DNA of 64,000 bases from Myxococcales bacterium (lineage in GTDB: Bacteria; Myxococcota; UBA727; GCA-2721815), in contig PBLQ01000061.1 in the NCBI GenBank assembly GCA_002721815.1, positions 172,905-236,904 on the forward strand, in the 5' to 3' direction. The notes below the pieces were generated by a model. It did not search any database. It was not told the origin of the DNA and worked only from the letters and a program-made list of their open reading frames with translations. The position numbers and the translations under genes were made by a program. This document shows positions 9,438 through 18,594 of the stretch, one piece after another (position 1 is the first letter of the stretch; each line of letters opens with the position of its first letter).

Positions 9438-9966
9438 GATTCAGATGTTTAAACGAAATACTGCGGGATGCCAATGGGGCAAGCCATACCCCAGCGTTCT
9501 TTTGGGCGCGATGCTTTATCTGTTGATAGCGATAATGGGCTGTGAGCAAAACAAAACCATGGCCACCGGGCAAGAGGTTGTTCCGTCAAAAACAGAAGCC
9601 CAGGAGCCAGCCGCGGCCCAACCCGATAAAGCGTCCGAAATCTTTGATGGCATTCATTTGAAGGAGCGGGCCTGCAGCCAAGATGCCGATTGTGTCTTGG
9701 TACAGGCCAACTGTTGTTCGTGCAGGGCCGGAGGCTCTAAAACAGCAATCCATCGCCAGCACCTCGACAACATTAAAAAGCGTCGGGTTGAAGCGTGCGC
9801 GGAAATCATGTGTCCTCAGGTGATGAGTACCGTTTCATCATGCATGGCCACGACATCGAAGTGCGCTGAAGGTCAGTGTGTTCCCGACATGAAGCATTTG
9901 AATTTTCCCAAAAAGTTGCCATCGCTTCCACGCGGTGTCGGTGTAGAAAAGATACAAACGCCTTAG
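9436..9966 (+). CDS. Cys-rich lipoprotein, unknown function
   Basis: A 176-residue predicted lipoprotein with a long N-terminal region and the lipobox AIMGC (Cys36). After a Lys/Glu/Ala-rich linker there is a compact Cys-rich domain: ACSQDADCVLVQANCCSCRAGG, then CAEIMC and a C-terminal SSCMATTSKCAEGQC. The 'CxxDxDCxxv...CCxC' pattern recurs in small secreted proteins of delta- and gammaproteobacteria, but I know no function. AGGAG lies 7 bases before the start. Its ATG shares bases with the opposite-strand RayT start, so the promoters must lie inside the neighbouring coding regions. Confidence 0.75.
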   Translation: MIQMFKRNTAGCQWGKPYPSVLLGAMLYLLIAIMGCEQNKTMATGQEVVPSKTEAQEPAAAQPDKASEIFDGIHLKERACSQDADCVLVQANCCSCRAGGSKTAIHRQHLDNIKKRRVEACAEIMCPQVMSTVSSCMATTSKCAEGQCVPDMKHLNFPKKLPSLPRGVGVEKIQTP

Positions 9967-9973
9967 GCTTTTT

Positions 9974-11938
9974 TTAAGGGGTGCCTCCATCGGCACTTGT
10001 TGCACCGTTGTCGTAGGGCGTACCGCCATTGATCCATTGGTGAATGGTTTGGTACCGGTAATCGTCGGCATTGGGAAAGGCTTTCAATGGATGGCCGTCT
10101 ACAACCGTTGCTAACGGTTTTGTGAGGAGCAATGAAGCCGCTGGGTTGGCTGCATTTGCCCTAGCGCCATTGTTTTCAACGACGAAGTGATAATAAGCAC
10201 AGTCCGTTTGTGCATTTGGATTGCTGCCTTCATTGGCATCAATGCCCACAGCAGCATAGTCAAAATCGGTGACGCAACCATCGAGTGCCAAACCACCTTT
10301 CGGTCCACCGATGGCGGCAGGGCGCGAAGCGTAGTGACAACCCGTGCAACCAGCGCCCCCTGATTCTACTGGCCCCAATACGGCCAAAACATCATGAAGT
10401 GTCACATCAACATCAGGGTCTGGACCATTGCCTGCATCAACCATTTGGGTTGGATTTGCGTGTCGGGGCGCTCCCTGTTCAATCCACAGCGCAATGGTTT
10501 GCACGGGCGCATCGAAGAGGGAGGAGAAGGACGCGTTGGGGTGATCGGGAGGATGTTCGTACAGCGGTTTTTGAATGAGAGAGGAGGCAGTAGGGGCATC
10601 AGCACAAATGCGTTCGATGGATTCTTCTGCTGTACCAATCTCGCAGGTGGTGGTGGGCCACAGCAGGCTGGCGTAAACGGCGTTGGCATCGGTACCGCCG
10701 AGGTACAATGGACTTTCTTGCCCTGAAACCAATCCGTCTGGTTGGTGACATGCGTTGCAGCCATAATCTTCAAAAATGGGCAGAATCTCATTTTCAAAAT
10801 CCACCAAGGTAACATTTTCGATGACTGTGGTGGCCTTAATGGTGACCACACCCACATGACCCGCTTGCAAATAGGTCACGCCTTCAGAAAAAGTAGGTTG
10901 TCCATCAGCCGTTTGTACTCTGACGGCAGCTTGCCCGACGCCTGTGCTGTTTTCGCTGTTGGTCAAGCGGAAGATGGCAAAATAACCATTCGCATCACTG
11001 GCCGCATTTTGACTTCCTTTTAGGGCACCATTTTCTACCTCTAAAAAGCAAACATGGGTACCATTGCCATCATTATCATGGGTATTGGTATTGGTTGAGC
11101 CATTGTGAATCAAATCCACTTGAAGTTGGTCTTGGGTGATGTTGGCCACTCCTGTGCCCACTAAATCGGTGAGCCGACCCACCACGTGCGAGTTGATTGC
11201 ATCGGTGGGGGCTGATGCCACGTCGTCGTAAACCCCACAGTCAACCCCAGCTGATTTAAACCAGTCATGTGAAACATAAGGTATCGGTGTGTTGAGCAAT
11301 GATTCGTTGCCCACAAATATTTGGGTTTGCGTATCGAACGTCGAGGGATTGTTATCTGAGCGTAAGACCAGATTGAGCAAGGAGCCCGGTGGCAGCACGT
11401 CAAACAAAAACCCACTGGCATCGGTGATGTAGCAAAAGGGGTCGGTGGCTTCACTGGACGTTCCATCATAGCAAGCACCTGAATAGCTACAAGTGCCCTG
11501 TTCGCAGGTGCCATTTTCTTGGCAATCATCATTGTCGACACATTGTTCCGAGACGTTACTGATGCGCACAGTGATATCACTGGTGGGTGACTCGGTGAGC
11601 AGGTGAAATGGGCTGACGGTACCACTAAAACTGACAGCGGTATTTTCGTTGTTCGCATGGTCACCTGCATCTGGAAGTGGCTCTGAGATGGGCGTGCCGG
11701 CATCTTGTGGGCCGGTCATTGGACCCGCATCCATCGGAGGGGGCGGCGGTGGTGTGCCTGCATCCACGGCTAGGGGGGGCGGGTTCGCACCAGCGTCCTG
11801 CGCGGGAGGGTCTTTTTCTTTTTCTTCCTCTTGAGGTTCATCTGGTGGCGGGTCTGGAATCTCGTTGTTGGGACAGCCCGCAAGACACAGGGCGACCATG
11901 ACTGTTGCGGGCATGAACCAGGCAGACAAATGCTTCAT
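9974..11938 (-). CDS. DAG-linker lipoprotein with two CxxCH (cytochrome c-like) motifs
   Basis: A 654-residue predicted lipoprotein (CLAGC, Cys22). A Pro-rich linker with repeated Asp-Ala-Gly motifs spans about residues 25-95. An EGF-like Cys cluster (CVDNDDCQENGTCEQGTC) and a beta-rich domain come next. The C-terminal third carries two heme-binding-type motifs, CNACH (near residue 394) and CTGCH (near 529), each followed by the MxG- and 'KPL'-type segments seen in surface c-type cytochrome-like domains. It may bind heme on the cell surface, but the distal heme ligands cannot be assigned. The start at 11938 is chosen for its signal peptide and the AAGGAG before it. It diverges from mutL. Confidence 0.8.
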   Translation of the reverse strand: MKHLSAWFMPATVMVALCLAGCPNNEIPDPPPDEPQEEEKEKDPPAQDAGANPPPLAVDAGTPPPPPPMDAGPMTGPQDAGTPISEPLPDAGDHANNENTAVSFSGTVSPFHLLTESPTSDITVRISNVSEQCVDNDDCQENGTCEQGTCSYSGACYDGTSSEATDPFCYITDASGFLFDVLPPGSLLNLVLRSDNNPSTFDTQTQIFVGNESLLNTPIPYVSHDWFKSAGVDCGVYDDVASAPTDAINSHVVGRLTDLVGTGVANITQDQLQVDLIHNGSTNTNTHDNDGNGTHVCFLEVENGALKGSQNAASDANGYFAIFRLTNSENSTGVGQAAVRVQTADGQPTFSEGVTYLQAGHVGVVTIKATTVIENVTLVDFENEILPIFEDYGCNACHQPDGLVSGQESPLYLGGTDANAVYASLLWPTTTCEIGTAEESIERICADAPTASSLIQKPLYEHPPDHPNASFSSLFDAPVQTIALWIEQGAPRHANPTQMVDAGNGPDPDVDVTLHDVLAVLGPVESGGAGCTGCHYASRPAAIGGPKGGLALDGCVTDFDYAAVGIDANEGSNPNAQTDCAYYHFVVENNGARANAANPAASLLLTKPLATVVDGHPLKAFPNADDYRYQTIHQWINGGTPYDNGATSADGGTP

Positions 11939-12033
11939 GGGTACTCCTTTGCGGCCAGATGATATCCCTTTCGAGATCTTAACCCATGTGGGTGTTGGTT
12001 TCCAGCAAATCACCGGTTATAAGGGGGGAGAAA

Positions 12034-13785
12034 GTGAGGCAAAAAGTGGGCCTAATTCGAACCCTTACTGACGAAGTCATCAACAATCTTGCTGCGGGTG
12101 AGGTTGTGGAACGGCCTGCTTCTGTACTGAAAGAGTTGGTTGAAAACAGTCTGGATGCCGGTGCCACTGAGATCGAGGTGGCTATTTTCGCTGGGGGGAC
12201 CCAGTCCATCCGAGTGTCTGATAACGGTAAAGGCATGAGCCCCGAGGATGCTGTACATTGTTTCGGGCGGCATGCCACCAGTAAAATTCAAGGGGTCGAA
12301 GATCTCACCCATCTTCGTTCATTGGGTTTTCGAGGAGAAGCACTGGCTGCCATTGCAGCGGTGAGTGAAATTAATTTAAAAACGCGTGAAGCAGAAAAGG
12401 ATGTGGGCACAGAAGTTGATTTGTCCGGTGGTGATATTCAATCTGTTGCAGAGGCGGGTGTCCCAGTGGGCACGCGGTTAGAAGTTAAAAATCTGTTTTT
12501 CAATACACCGGCACGAAAAAAATTCTTAAAGAAAGAACAAACAGAGGCCAAATGGTTAGAAGTCAGTCTCAAAGCTTTGGCCTTGGCCGCGCCTCATGCT
12601 AATTTTCGGTTTGTTCAAGATGGCAAACCCAAATGGCAAATGACTGCAGATCCTGATTGGTTGTCTAATGAATCAGGCCCCGACCCAGAGCGGGTGGCCG
12701 CCTGCTTAGGAACTCAAGTTCGGTCTCATTTGCTGAGCTTCTCAGGTCAAACCGAAGCCTTAAATGTTTCTGGTTTTTTGGTGTCTCCAGAAGTTACCCG
12801 TCGAGACACGCAGGGAATACGCTTAATGGTGAATGGTCGTTGGGTTTCCGATCGCGTTTTATCTCAGACCATTAAAACCGCCTACGGGCCCTACTTGGAA
12901 CCTGGACGTTACCCCATGTGCGTGCTGCATTTACGTCTGCCCGATGAGCATGTGGACTACAATGTACACCCACAAAAATCAGAAGTGCGCATCTCCAACC
13001 GGCGCGAAGTGCAAGCCCACCTCATCAGGTTGATCACTGTTTTTTTGGTCACGAAGAAACCTCAGGTGTTACTGGGGACGAAGAACCACCCTGTCAACTA
13101 CGCGCTCAAAGGTACACCGCACACTTCCGCAGAAACACAATCCGGTTTAAGTGCTCGTGATTGGTTTCCCGGCGTTTCAGCAGAGCCCTCGGAGCCAGTG
13201 TTCCCTCCCATAACGCCAGTGACAGATCCTTTGCAGAGCAGTGCCAGTGACGAAGTGTTTCATAACCGATTTACTTTCGTGAAAACAGAGTCCGATTTGT
13301 GGGTTTTGGATGTGAACTCTTTTTTGCGTCACGAAGTGAAAGATAAAATCGCAGCTCAAATTCGCAGCGGTGCTGTGGGCAAGCAACGGTTACTTTTTCC
13401 TTTGCAGTTTGATGCACCTGCACTTGGCGGGCATAGCTTTGAAAGTATCGAAAAAGTACTTGAGGTATTTGGCTTTGAAATAAGCAACTTTGACGGTGAG
13501 AAATGGATGCTCAAATCATTGCCGAGTTTGTTGGCCGAAGACAACGCGCGTGATGTTTTTGAAAGTGCGTTAGGGGTTGTTTTAGAAAATGTACTTTTTG
13601 GCAAAGAGGCCATGACCGAAAAATACTTAGAGCGGGTTGCTGAAATTTTTGAACCCTACTGGGAGCGGCCCCAGTTACAGGATATAAAAAGACGGGCACT
13701 GCAGTTGCGACATCATCCGGACAGCGATGGCTTTATTCGTCCCGCTGATGTTGATTTTTTCAAAGAAATTTTTGGGGGTCGGTAG
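12034..13785 (+). CDS. mutL: DNA mismatch repair protein MutL
   Basis: MutL couples MutS mismatch recognition to strand incision and excision. The N-terminal GHKL ATPase is clear: AAGEVVERPASVLKELVENS, LDAGATEIEV, DNGKGM and GFRGEALAAIAAVSEI. The dimerisation region starts near residue 400. In the C-terminal domain, the place of the DQHAxxER endonuclease motif reads VLDVNSFLRHEVK, so it lacks the canonical metal site. A GTG start at 12034 follows GGGGGGAG; an upstream ATG gives an unconserved tail. At 583 residues it is slightly short. The miaA ATG directly follows its stop, so the two are translationally coupled. Confidence 0.96.
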   Translation: MRQKVGLIRTLTDEVINNLAAGEVVERPASVLKELVENSLDAGATEIEVAIFAGGTQSIRVSDNGKGMSPEDAVHCFGRHATSKIQGVEDLTHLRSLGFRGEALAAIAAVSEINLKTREAEKDVGTEVDLSGGDIQSVAEAGVPVGTRLEVKNLFFNTPARKKFLKKEQTEAKWLEVSLKALALAAPHANFRFVQDGKPKWQMTADPDWLSNESGPDPERVAACLGTQVRSHLLSFSGQTEALNVSGFLVSPEVTRRDTQGIRLMVNGRWVSDRVLSQTIKTAYGPYLEPGRYPMCVLHLRLPDEHVDYNVHPQKSEVRISNRREVQAHLIRLITVFLVTKKPQVLLGTKNHPVNYALKGTPHTSAETQSGLSARDWFPGVSAEPSEPVFPPITPVTDPLQSSASDEVFHNRFTFVKTESDLWVLDVNSFLRHEVKDKIAAQIRSGAVGKQRLLFPLQFDAPALGGHSFESIEKVLEVFGFEISNFDGEKWMLKSLPSLLAEDNARDVFESALGVVLENVLFGKEAMTEKYLERVAEIFEPYWERPQLQDIKRRALQLRHHPDSDGFIRPADVDFFKEIFGGR

Positions 13786-14718
13786 ATGACGATGGCCCCT
13801 CCTTTGGTGATTGCGGGTCCCACTGCCAGTGGCAAGAGTGGTGTGGCTTTAACCCTGGCCGAAGCGCTCAACGGTGCGATCATTTGTGCGGACAGTCGTC
13901 AGTTTTATGAAGGCATGGTGGTTGGAACTGCAGGCCCCTCCGAGCGAGAGCGCGCCCAAGTCCCGCATTTGCTTTTTCACGATTTCTCACCCGAATCGCC
14001 ATTGGATGCCGCCCGTTTTGTGCGACTTGCAGATGAGGCCATTGGAAAATGTCGGAAGCAAGCGCAACAACCTATTTTGGTGGGTGGCACAGGCCTTTAT
14101 TTACGATCTTGGCGCTATGGCATTGATGATGCGCCCCCTTCAGATCCTCAAATTAGGGAACATTTTGAGGCGCGCTTGCGTCAGGAGGGCATCGCGACCC
14201 TACACGCGGAATTATTGAATTTAGATCCTCAGGCGGCGTCTCGCATCCATCCCAATGATCCTGTTCGCACGGTTCGCGCGTTGGAGATCCACAAAATTAC
14301 CCAAAAACCACCGAGTCGTTTGTTGCCTGGTAATTTTGCAGAGCGGCCTCTGAGGCAGACGGGCCATCATGTTTTGATTTGGCCAACGCTGGAATGGCTT
14401 CGCCCCCGACTGCAGGCGCGGGCCAGAGAAATGTTTAATGAAGAACTTATTAAAGAGGTTCGCGACCTGCACAAAAGGCTTCCGGCGGAGAACAGGTTAT
14501 TAAAAACAATGGGTTATGAAGAGGCGCATCTATACGTGCAGGGTAAAATAAGCGAGGAAGAAGCCATTGCACAAATGATCAAACGCCAATGGACCTATGC
14601 CCGACGACAACGAACGTGGTTCAAAAAAGAAAATTGGTGGCGGGTCTATCCCGCGGACCAACCTAATTTGGCCCGGTCGATTTTGGCGGATTGGCGGGAC
14701 GTGGGCGCTACATCTTGA
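13786..14718 (+). CDS. miaA: tRNA dimethylallyltransferase
   Basis: MiaA transfers dimethylallyl from DMAPP to A37 of tRNAs reading UNN codons. The 310-residue sequence has the P-loop GPTASGKSGVAL, ICADSRQFYEGM, VGGTGLYLRSW and the C-terminal motif TYARRQRTWFKKE, all typical. The ATG follows the mutL TAG with no gap, the common mutL-miaA pairing. Confidence 0.97.
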   Translation: MTMAPPLVIAGPTASGKSGVALTLAEALNGAIICADSRQFYEGMVVGTAGPSERERAQVPHLLFHDFSPESPLDAARFVRLADEAIGKCRKQAQQPILVGGTGLYLRSWRYGIDDAPPSDPQIREHFEARLRQEGIATLHAELLNLDPQAASRIHPNDPVRTVRALEIHKITQKPPSRLLPGNFAERPLRQTGHHVLIWPTLEWLRPRLQARAREMFNEELIKEVRDLHKRLPAENRLLKTMGYEEAHLYVQGKISEEEAIAQMIKRQWTYARRQRTWFKKENWWRVYPADQPNLARSILADWRDVGATS

Positions 14719-14784
14719 CGTGGGCCAGCGCCCGTGCAGAATGGGCCTTCAAAACTTATAAAGAATAAAAATGTGGAGTTTCTG

Positions 14785-15912
14785 ATGCTGCCTTTGGTGC
14801 AACCCTTTATGAATGAGCTGGTCCCCTATATCCCGGGCAAACCCATAGAAGAAACCGAACGAGAGTATGGGGTGACCAATTTGGCCAAATTGGCCTCTAA
14901 TGAAAACTGCCTGGGTCCCTCCCCAAAGGCCATGGCTGCCTTGCAGAAAGCTCTGCCTGATTCCCATCTTTATCCAGACGCAGGGTGTTTTTACCTGAAG
15001 GAAGCACTTCTTTCCCGGCATGCCGAACATGCCATTGGCAATGAACATTTGGTTTTGGGGAATGGAACCAATGAAATTATTTCTTTGTTGGTGCGTGCAT
15101 TTATTGGGCCTGATGAGGCACTGCTGAATGCTTGGCCTTCTTTTGTTTGTTATCGGTTGGCTGCGCGCTCGTGCAACATTGAAGAAAAAGCGATTCCGCT
15201 CACATCCAGTTATGCGTACGACCTGGATGCCATGGCAGCTTATGCCAACAGTCCCACTGGGAAAAAGGTGAAAATGGTCTTCGTGGGGAACCCCAACAAT
15301 CCCACCGGGCGCTACATCCCAAAACCCGAGTTGGACGCATTCATTGAATCGATGCCTGCAGAGGTGATCGTCATCATCGATGAAGCTTACGCTGAATACG
15401 CCAACGAACCGGATTACCCAGATGCCATGTCTTGGGTGATGAAAAGACCTCGGACCGTCGTGACGAGAACATTTTCGAAGGCATTTGGCTTGGCGGCCTC
15501 CAGGGTGGGTTATGCGGTTTGTGATCCAGCGGTGGCCGACATTCTCAATCGTTTTCGCGACCCTTTCAATGTCAATGCGTGGGGGCAAGTGGCAGCGCTG
15601 GCGGCTTTAAAGGATGAGGAACACGTGGAAAAAAGTCGCGTGCACAATACTGAGCAGCTGCCGTTTATTGCGCGAGAACTCGCTTCTTTGGGGCTCAAAA
15701 TTACACCGAGTATTGCAAACTTTGTACTGGCTGAAATCCCCGAGGGTCAGCTTTCTTTGGATGACTTTTTCAAAAACATGATTCGTGAAGGCATCATCGT
15801 TCGACCCGTAGCCAACTATGGTTTCGAAAGAGGTGTGCGTATTAGTGTTGGCACCAACGAGGAAAATCTTCGACTTTTGGACGCTGCCAAAAAAGTATTA
15901 GCGGGTAACTAG
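14785..15912 (+). CDS. hisC: Histidinol-phosphate aminotransferase
   Basis: A PLP-dependent class I/II aminotransferase of the HisC type, converting imidazole-acetol phosphate to histidinol phosphate in histidine synthesis. Seen are LASNENCLGPSPKA, LGNGTNEIISLL, FVGNPNNPTGRYI, IIDEAYAEYA and the PLP lysine in RTFSKAFGLAASRVGY. With the ATG at 14785 (GGAG 6 bases upstream) it is 375 residues. No other his genes are nearby except hisS, so involvement with tyrosine/phenylalanine transamination, which HisC paralogs also do, cannot be excluded. Confidence 0.92.
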   Translation: MLPLVQPFMNELVPYIPGKPIEETEREYGVTNLAKLASNENCLGPSPKAMAALQKALPDSHLYPDAGCFYLKEALLSRHAEHAIGNEHLVLGNGTNEIISLLVRAFIGPDEALLNAWPSFVCYRLAARSCNIEEKAIPLTSSYAYDLDAMAAYANSPTGKKVKMVFVGNPNNPTGRYIPKPELDAFIESMPAEVIVIIDEAYAEYANEPDYPDAMSWVMKRPRTVVTRTFSKAFGLAASRVGYAVCDPAVADILNRFRDPFNVNAWGQVAALAALKDEEHVEKSRVHNTEQLPFIARELASLGLKITPSIANFVLAEIPEGQLSLDDFFKNMIREGIIVRPVANYGFERGVRISVGTNEENLRLLDAAKKVLAGN

Positions 15913-15924
15913 GACGACGAGAAA

Positions 15925-16620
15925 ATGGGTATCATCGTAGCAATTGATGGGCCGGCAGGTGCTGGCAAAAGCTCAGTGGCGAAAGCTGTAGCACGACAAA
16001 CCGGAATGACTTTTGTGGACACCGGTGCAATTTATCGGGCACTGGCTTTCAGTGCGCGACAAAATGATGTCGATTTCGATGATGAAAAAGGGCTGGCCCA
16101 ACTCACCGAAAATTTACCCATTCGATTTCAGAACACGGAGAACGAACAAAAACTCTTCTTGGGTGATGATGAAGTAACGCATGCCATTCGTGCTCCTGAG
16201 GTGAGCGAATGGGCATCGAAAGTGAGTCAGTATCCGTTGGTTCGGGCTGGTTTGTTAAACTTACAACGCCGACTGGGAGAGGGGCCCGACGGTGCGGTGG
16301 CCGAAGGGCGCGATATTGGGACGGTGGTGTTCCCCCATGCTGAAGTGAAAATTTTTCTCACCGCAGATCCGCAAGCGCGTGCGAAGCGACGGGTGGCACA
16401 GCTGGCAGAAAAAGGCATTCAGATTACCGTCGAAGAAATACTGAACGAAATGAAAGTGCGTGATGAACGTGACAGCCAACGGGCAACGGCGCCTTTGGTG
16501 AAGGCTGACGACGCGGTAGAAATCGATTCCACCCAAGTCACCATGGACCAGGTGATATCGCAAATCATTCAACTCGTTCATAATTGCAAAAACGCATCTG
16601 TGGAGGCCGTCCATGGCTGA
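15925..16620 (+). CDS. cmk: Cytidylate kinase
   Basis: Phosphorylates CMP/dCMP to the diphosphates. The 231-residue sequence starts with AIDGPAGAGKSSVAKAVA, followed by FVDTGAIYRAL, the AEGRDIGTVVFPHA motif and the FLTADPQARAKRR lid region. It is 12 bases after hisC and overlaps hisS by 8 bases, so it lies in the middle of the mutL-miaA-hisC-cmk-hisS run. Confidence 0.97.
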   Translation: MGIIVAIDGPAGAGKSSVAKAVARQTGMTFVDTGAIYRALAFSARQNDVDFDDEKGLAQLTENLPIRFQNTENEQKLFLGDDEVTHAIRAPEVSEWASKVSQYPLVRAGLLNLQRRLGEGPDGAVAEGRDIGTVVFPHAEVKIFLTADPQARAKRRVAQLAEKGIQITVEEILNEMKVRDERDSQRATAPLVKADDAVEIDSTQVTMDQVISQIIQLVHNCKNASVEAVHG

Positions 16621-17869
16621 AATACGCTCTATCAAAGGGATGAACGACCTATTTGAAAACGAATTGGTTTGGTGGCGCCGTGTCACCTCAACGGCTGAGA
16701 AGGTATTTCAGAGTTACGGTTACGGTGAGTTGCGCACGCCCGTTTTAGAGGAAGCACAACTGTTTATCCGGGGCGTGGGTGAGACCACGGACATCGTTGA
16801 AAAAGAAATGTATCTTTTTAAAGACCGTGATGAAAAAATGGTGTGTTTGCGTCCCGAGAACACCGCAGGTGTGGTTCGTGCCATGCTGCAGCACGGTAAA
16901 ATTCGCCCCGACATGGAAGAAAAAGTCTATTACTTTGGACCTATGTTTCGAAGGGAACGACCTCAAAAAGGCCGTTATCGACAGTTTCATCAGTTGGGTG
17001 TTGAAGCGTTCGGCTTAGAAGCACCCAGTGCTGACGTTGAATGTATGGCCATGTTGCACACCTTTTTGTCTTCTTTGGGTCTTAAAGGCATCAACTTGGT
17101 CATCAACTCGCTGGGCGAGGGGGCCGAGAGACAGGCCTATACCGGTGCGCTCAAAACTTATTTTACCCAACACAAAGAAGATTTGTGCGCCGATTGTCAG
17201 CGGCGATTGGATAAGAATGTCCTTCGTATTTTGGACTGTAAGGTTCCTGGTTGCAGAGAGATTGCCGCTTCTGCGCCCACTGCCATCGAAAGTTTGGGGG
17301 CGGAATCGCGTGCTCATTTCGAGGCCGTAGAAAATGGACTCAGCGTGCTCGGCATTCCATATCAAGTCTCTCACCGTCTGGTTCGAGGTTTGGACTATTA
17401 CACACGAACCGTTTTTGAGGCCATGGCTGAAACGGGTTTAGGGGCCCAAAATACCGTGATTGCCGGAGGGCGATATGATGGCCTGGTGAGTGATTTCGGG
17501 GGTAAGAAAACGCCTGCGGTGGGGTTTGCAGGCGGCATCGAGCGCTTGGTCCTTTTGCTGCAAGAGACAGAAACGAGCCTTGAAACGGCCAGCCCAGACT
17601 TGCTTTTGGTGTCCGCAGATGAAAAAGGGCGCGAAATAGCCAGTAAACTAGCGTTTTTCTTGCGTGCAGAGGGCTTTTTTGTTGAGGTTGACCACAAATC
17701 TCGGAGCGTGAAGGCGCAAATGCGCCGCGCAAACCGGATGGGAGCCCGCTTCACCATGGTTTTAGGTGCAGATGAAATCCAAAAAAATGTCGCCGAATTG
17801 AAGAATTTGGATTCGGGAGACGTTCAAACATTGGAACTACAAGGGGCAGCCATTGCTGCTCGTTTATAA
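16613..17869 (+). CDS. hisS: Histidyl-tRNA synthetase
   Basis: A class II aminoacyl-tRNA synthetase of 418 residues. Motif 1 region RSIKGMNDL, motif 2 with CLRPENTAGVVRAML and FRRERPQKGRYRQFHQLGVE, the histidine-specific LVRGLDYYTRTVFE, and motif 3 VGFAGGIERLVLLL are present. A C-terminal anticodon-binding domain begins near residue 325. GGAGG precedes the start inside the cmk 3' end. Confidence 0.97.
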   Translation: MAEIRSIKGMNDLFENELVWWRRVTSTAEKVFQSYGYGELRTPVLEEAQLFIRGVGETTDIVEKEMYLFKDRDEKMVCLRPENTAGVVRAMLQHGKIRPDMEEKVYYFGPMFRRERPQKGRYRQFHQLGVEAFGLEAPSADVECMAMLHTFLSSLGLKGINLVINSLGEGAERQAYTGALKTYFTQHKEDLCADCQRRLDKNVLRILDCKVPGCREIAASAPTAIESLGAESRAHFEAVENGLSVLGIPYQVSHRLVRGLDYYTRTVFEAMAETGLGAQNTVIAGGRYDGLVSDFGGKKTPAVGFAGGIERLVLLLQETETSLETASPDLLLVSADEKGREIASKLAFFLRAEGFFVEVDHKSRSVKAQMRRANRMGARFTMVLGADEIQKNVAELKNLDSGDVQTLELQGAAIAARL

Positions 17870-17879
17870 GAGGTTAGCT

Positions 17880-18554
17880 TTGAAACATTGTTTTCGTACT
17901 CGACTCATCACATTAATGGCGCTTTGCTCCTTTTTGAGTACAGGGCCCACGCTGGCCGCTGATTCTGTGGAAGGATTGCCTCCTGGTACTGCAGCGCCGA
18001 ATTTTCGGTTGCCCGTGGTGAACCAACAAGCTGCTGATGATGTTGGTAAATGGTTTGGTCCTGCCAAATGGGTGGGTAAAAAGCCCAAAGACCCCAAGAA
18101 GCTCACCGTGGTGAGTTTCTTTGCCACCTATTGCGTGCCATGCCGAAAAGAAATGCCCGAAATGGTTCGGCTGTACAATGAGTATAAAGACCAGGGGATG
18201 GGCGTGATGTTGGTCTCCATCGATAAAACCCTTGAGAAGCGTGATGAAGTGGCCCAGCTCGCATTAGAGAATAAGGTGAATTTCCCGGTGTTGCATGACC
18301 GATTCGGAGTGGTGGGACGCCGGTACAAGGCTGAGAGACTTCCCTACATGCTCTTCATTGACCAAGCCGGGGTGATTCAAAAGGTGCACATTGGTTATAC
18401 CGAAGAAATGAAAGCTCAACTTGAAAATGAAGTACGCGCTGGATTGGGCCTCGAGGCCTTAGCTGCCGAAAAAGAACCTGTGGCCGACAAAGCGGTGGGC
18501 AAGAAAAAGAAAAAATCCAAAAAGAAGAAAAGAAGAAAGCCCAAAAAAGGTTAA
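17880..18554 (+). CDS. TlpA-like periplasmic thioredoxin with Lys-rich tail
   Basis: A 224-residue exported thioredoxin-fold protein of the TlpA/ResA/peroxiredoxin-like class. After a signal peptide (ending near GPTLAADS) it has FFATYCVPCRKEMPE, a CxxC redox motif, and the cis-Pro region RLPYMLFID. Such proteins reduce disulfides in cytochrome c maturation or similar. The last ~25 residues are almost all Lys/Arg (KKKKKSKKKKRRKPKKG), which is not typical of the family. The TTG at 17880 with AGAGG upstream is preferred over the ATG at 17853, which overlaps hisS and adds residues before the signal peptide. Confidence 0.85.
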   Translation: MKHCFRTRLITLMALCSFLSTGPTLAADSVEGLPPGTAAPNFRLPVVNQQAADDVGKWFGPAKWVGKKPKDPKKLTVVSFFATYCVPCRKEMPEMVRLYNEYKDQGMGVMLVSIDKTLEKRDEVAQLALENKVNFPVLHDRFGVVGRRYKAERLPYMLFIDQAGVIQKVHIGYTEEMKAQLENEVRAGLGLEALAAEKEPVADKAVGKKKKKSKKKKRRKPKKG

Positions 18555-18594
18555 GCAAATTTGGGGCGTCTAACCCTAAAATGAAGGCTGTACA

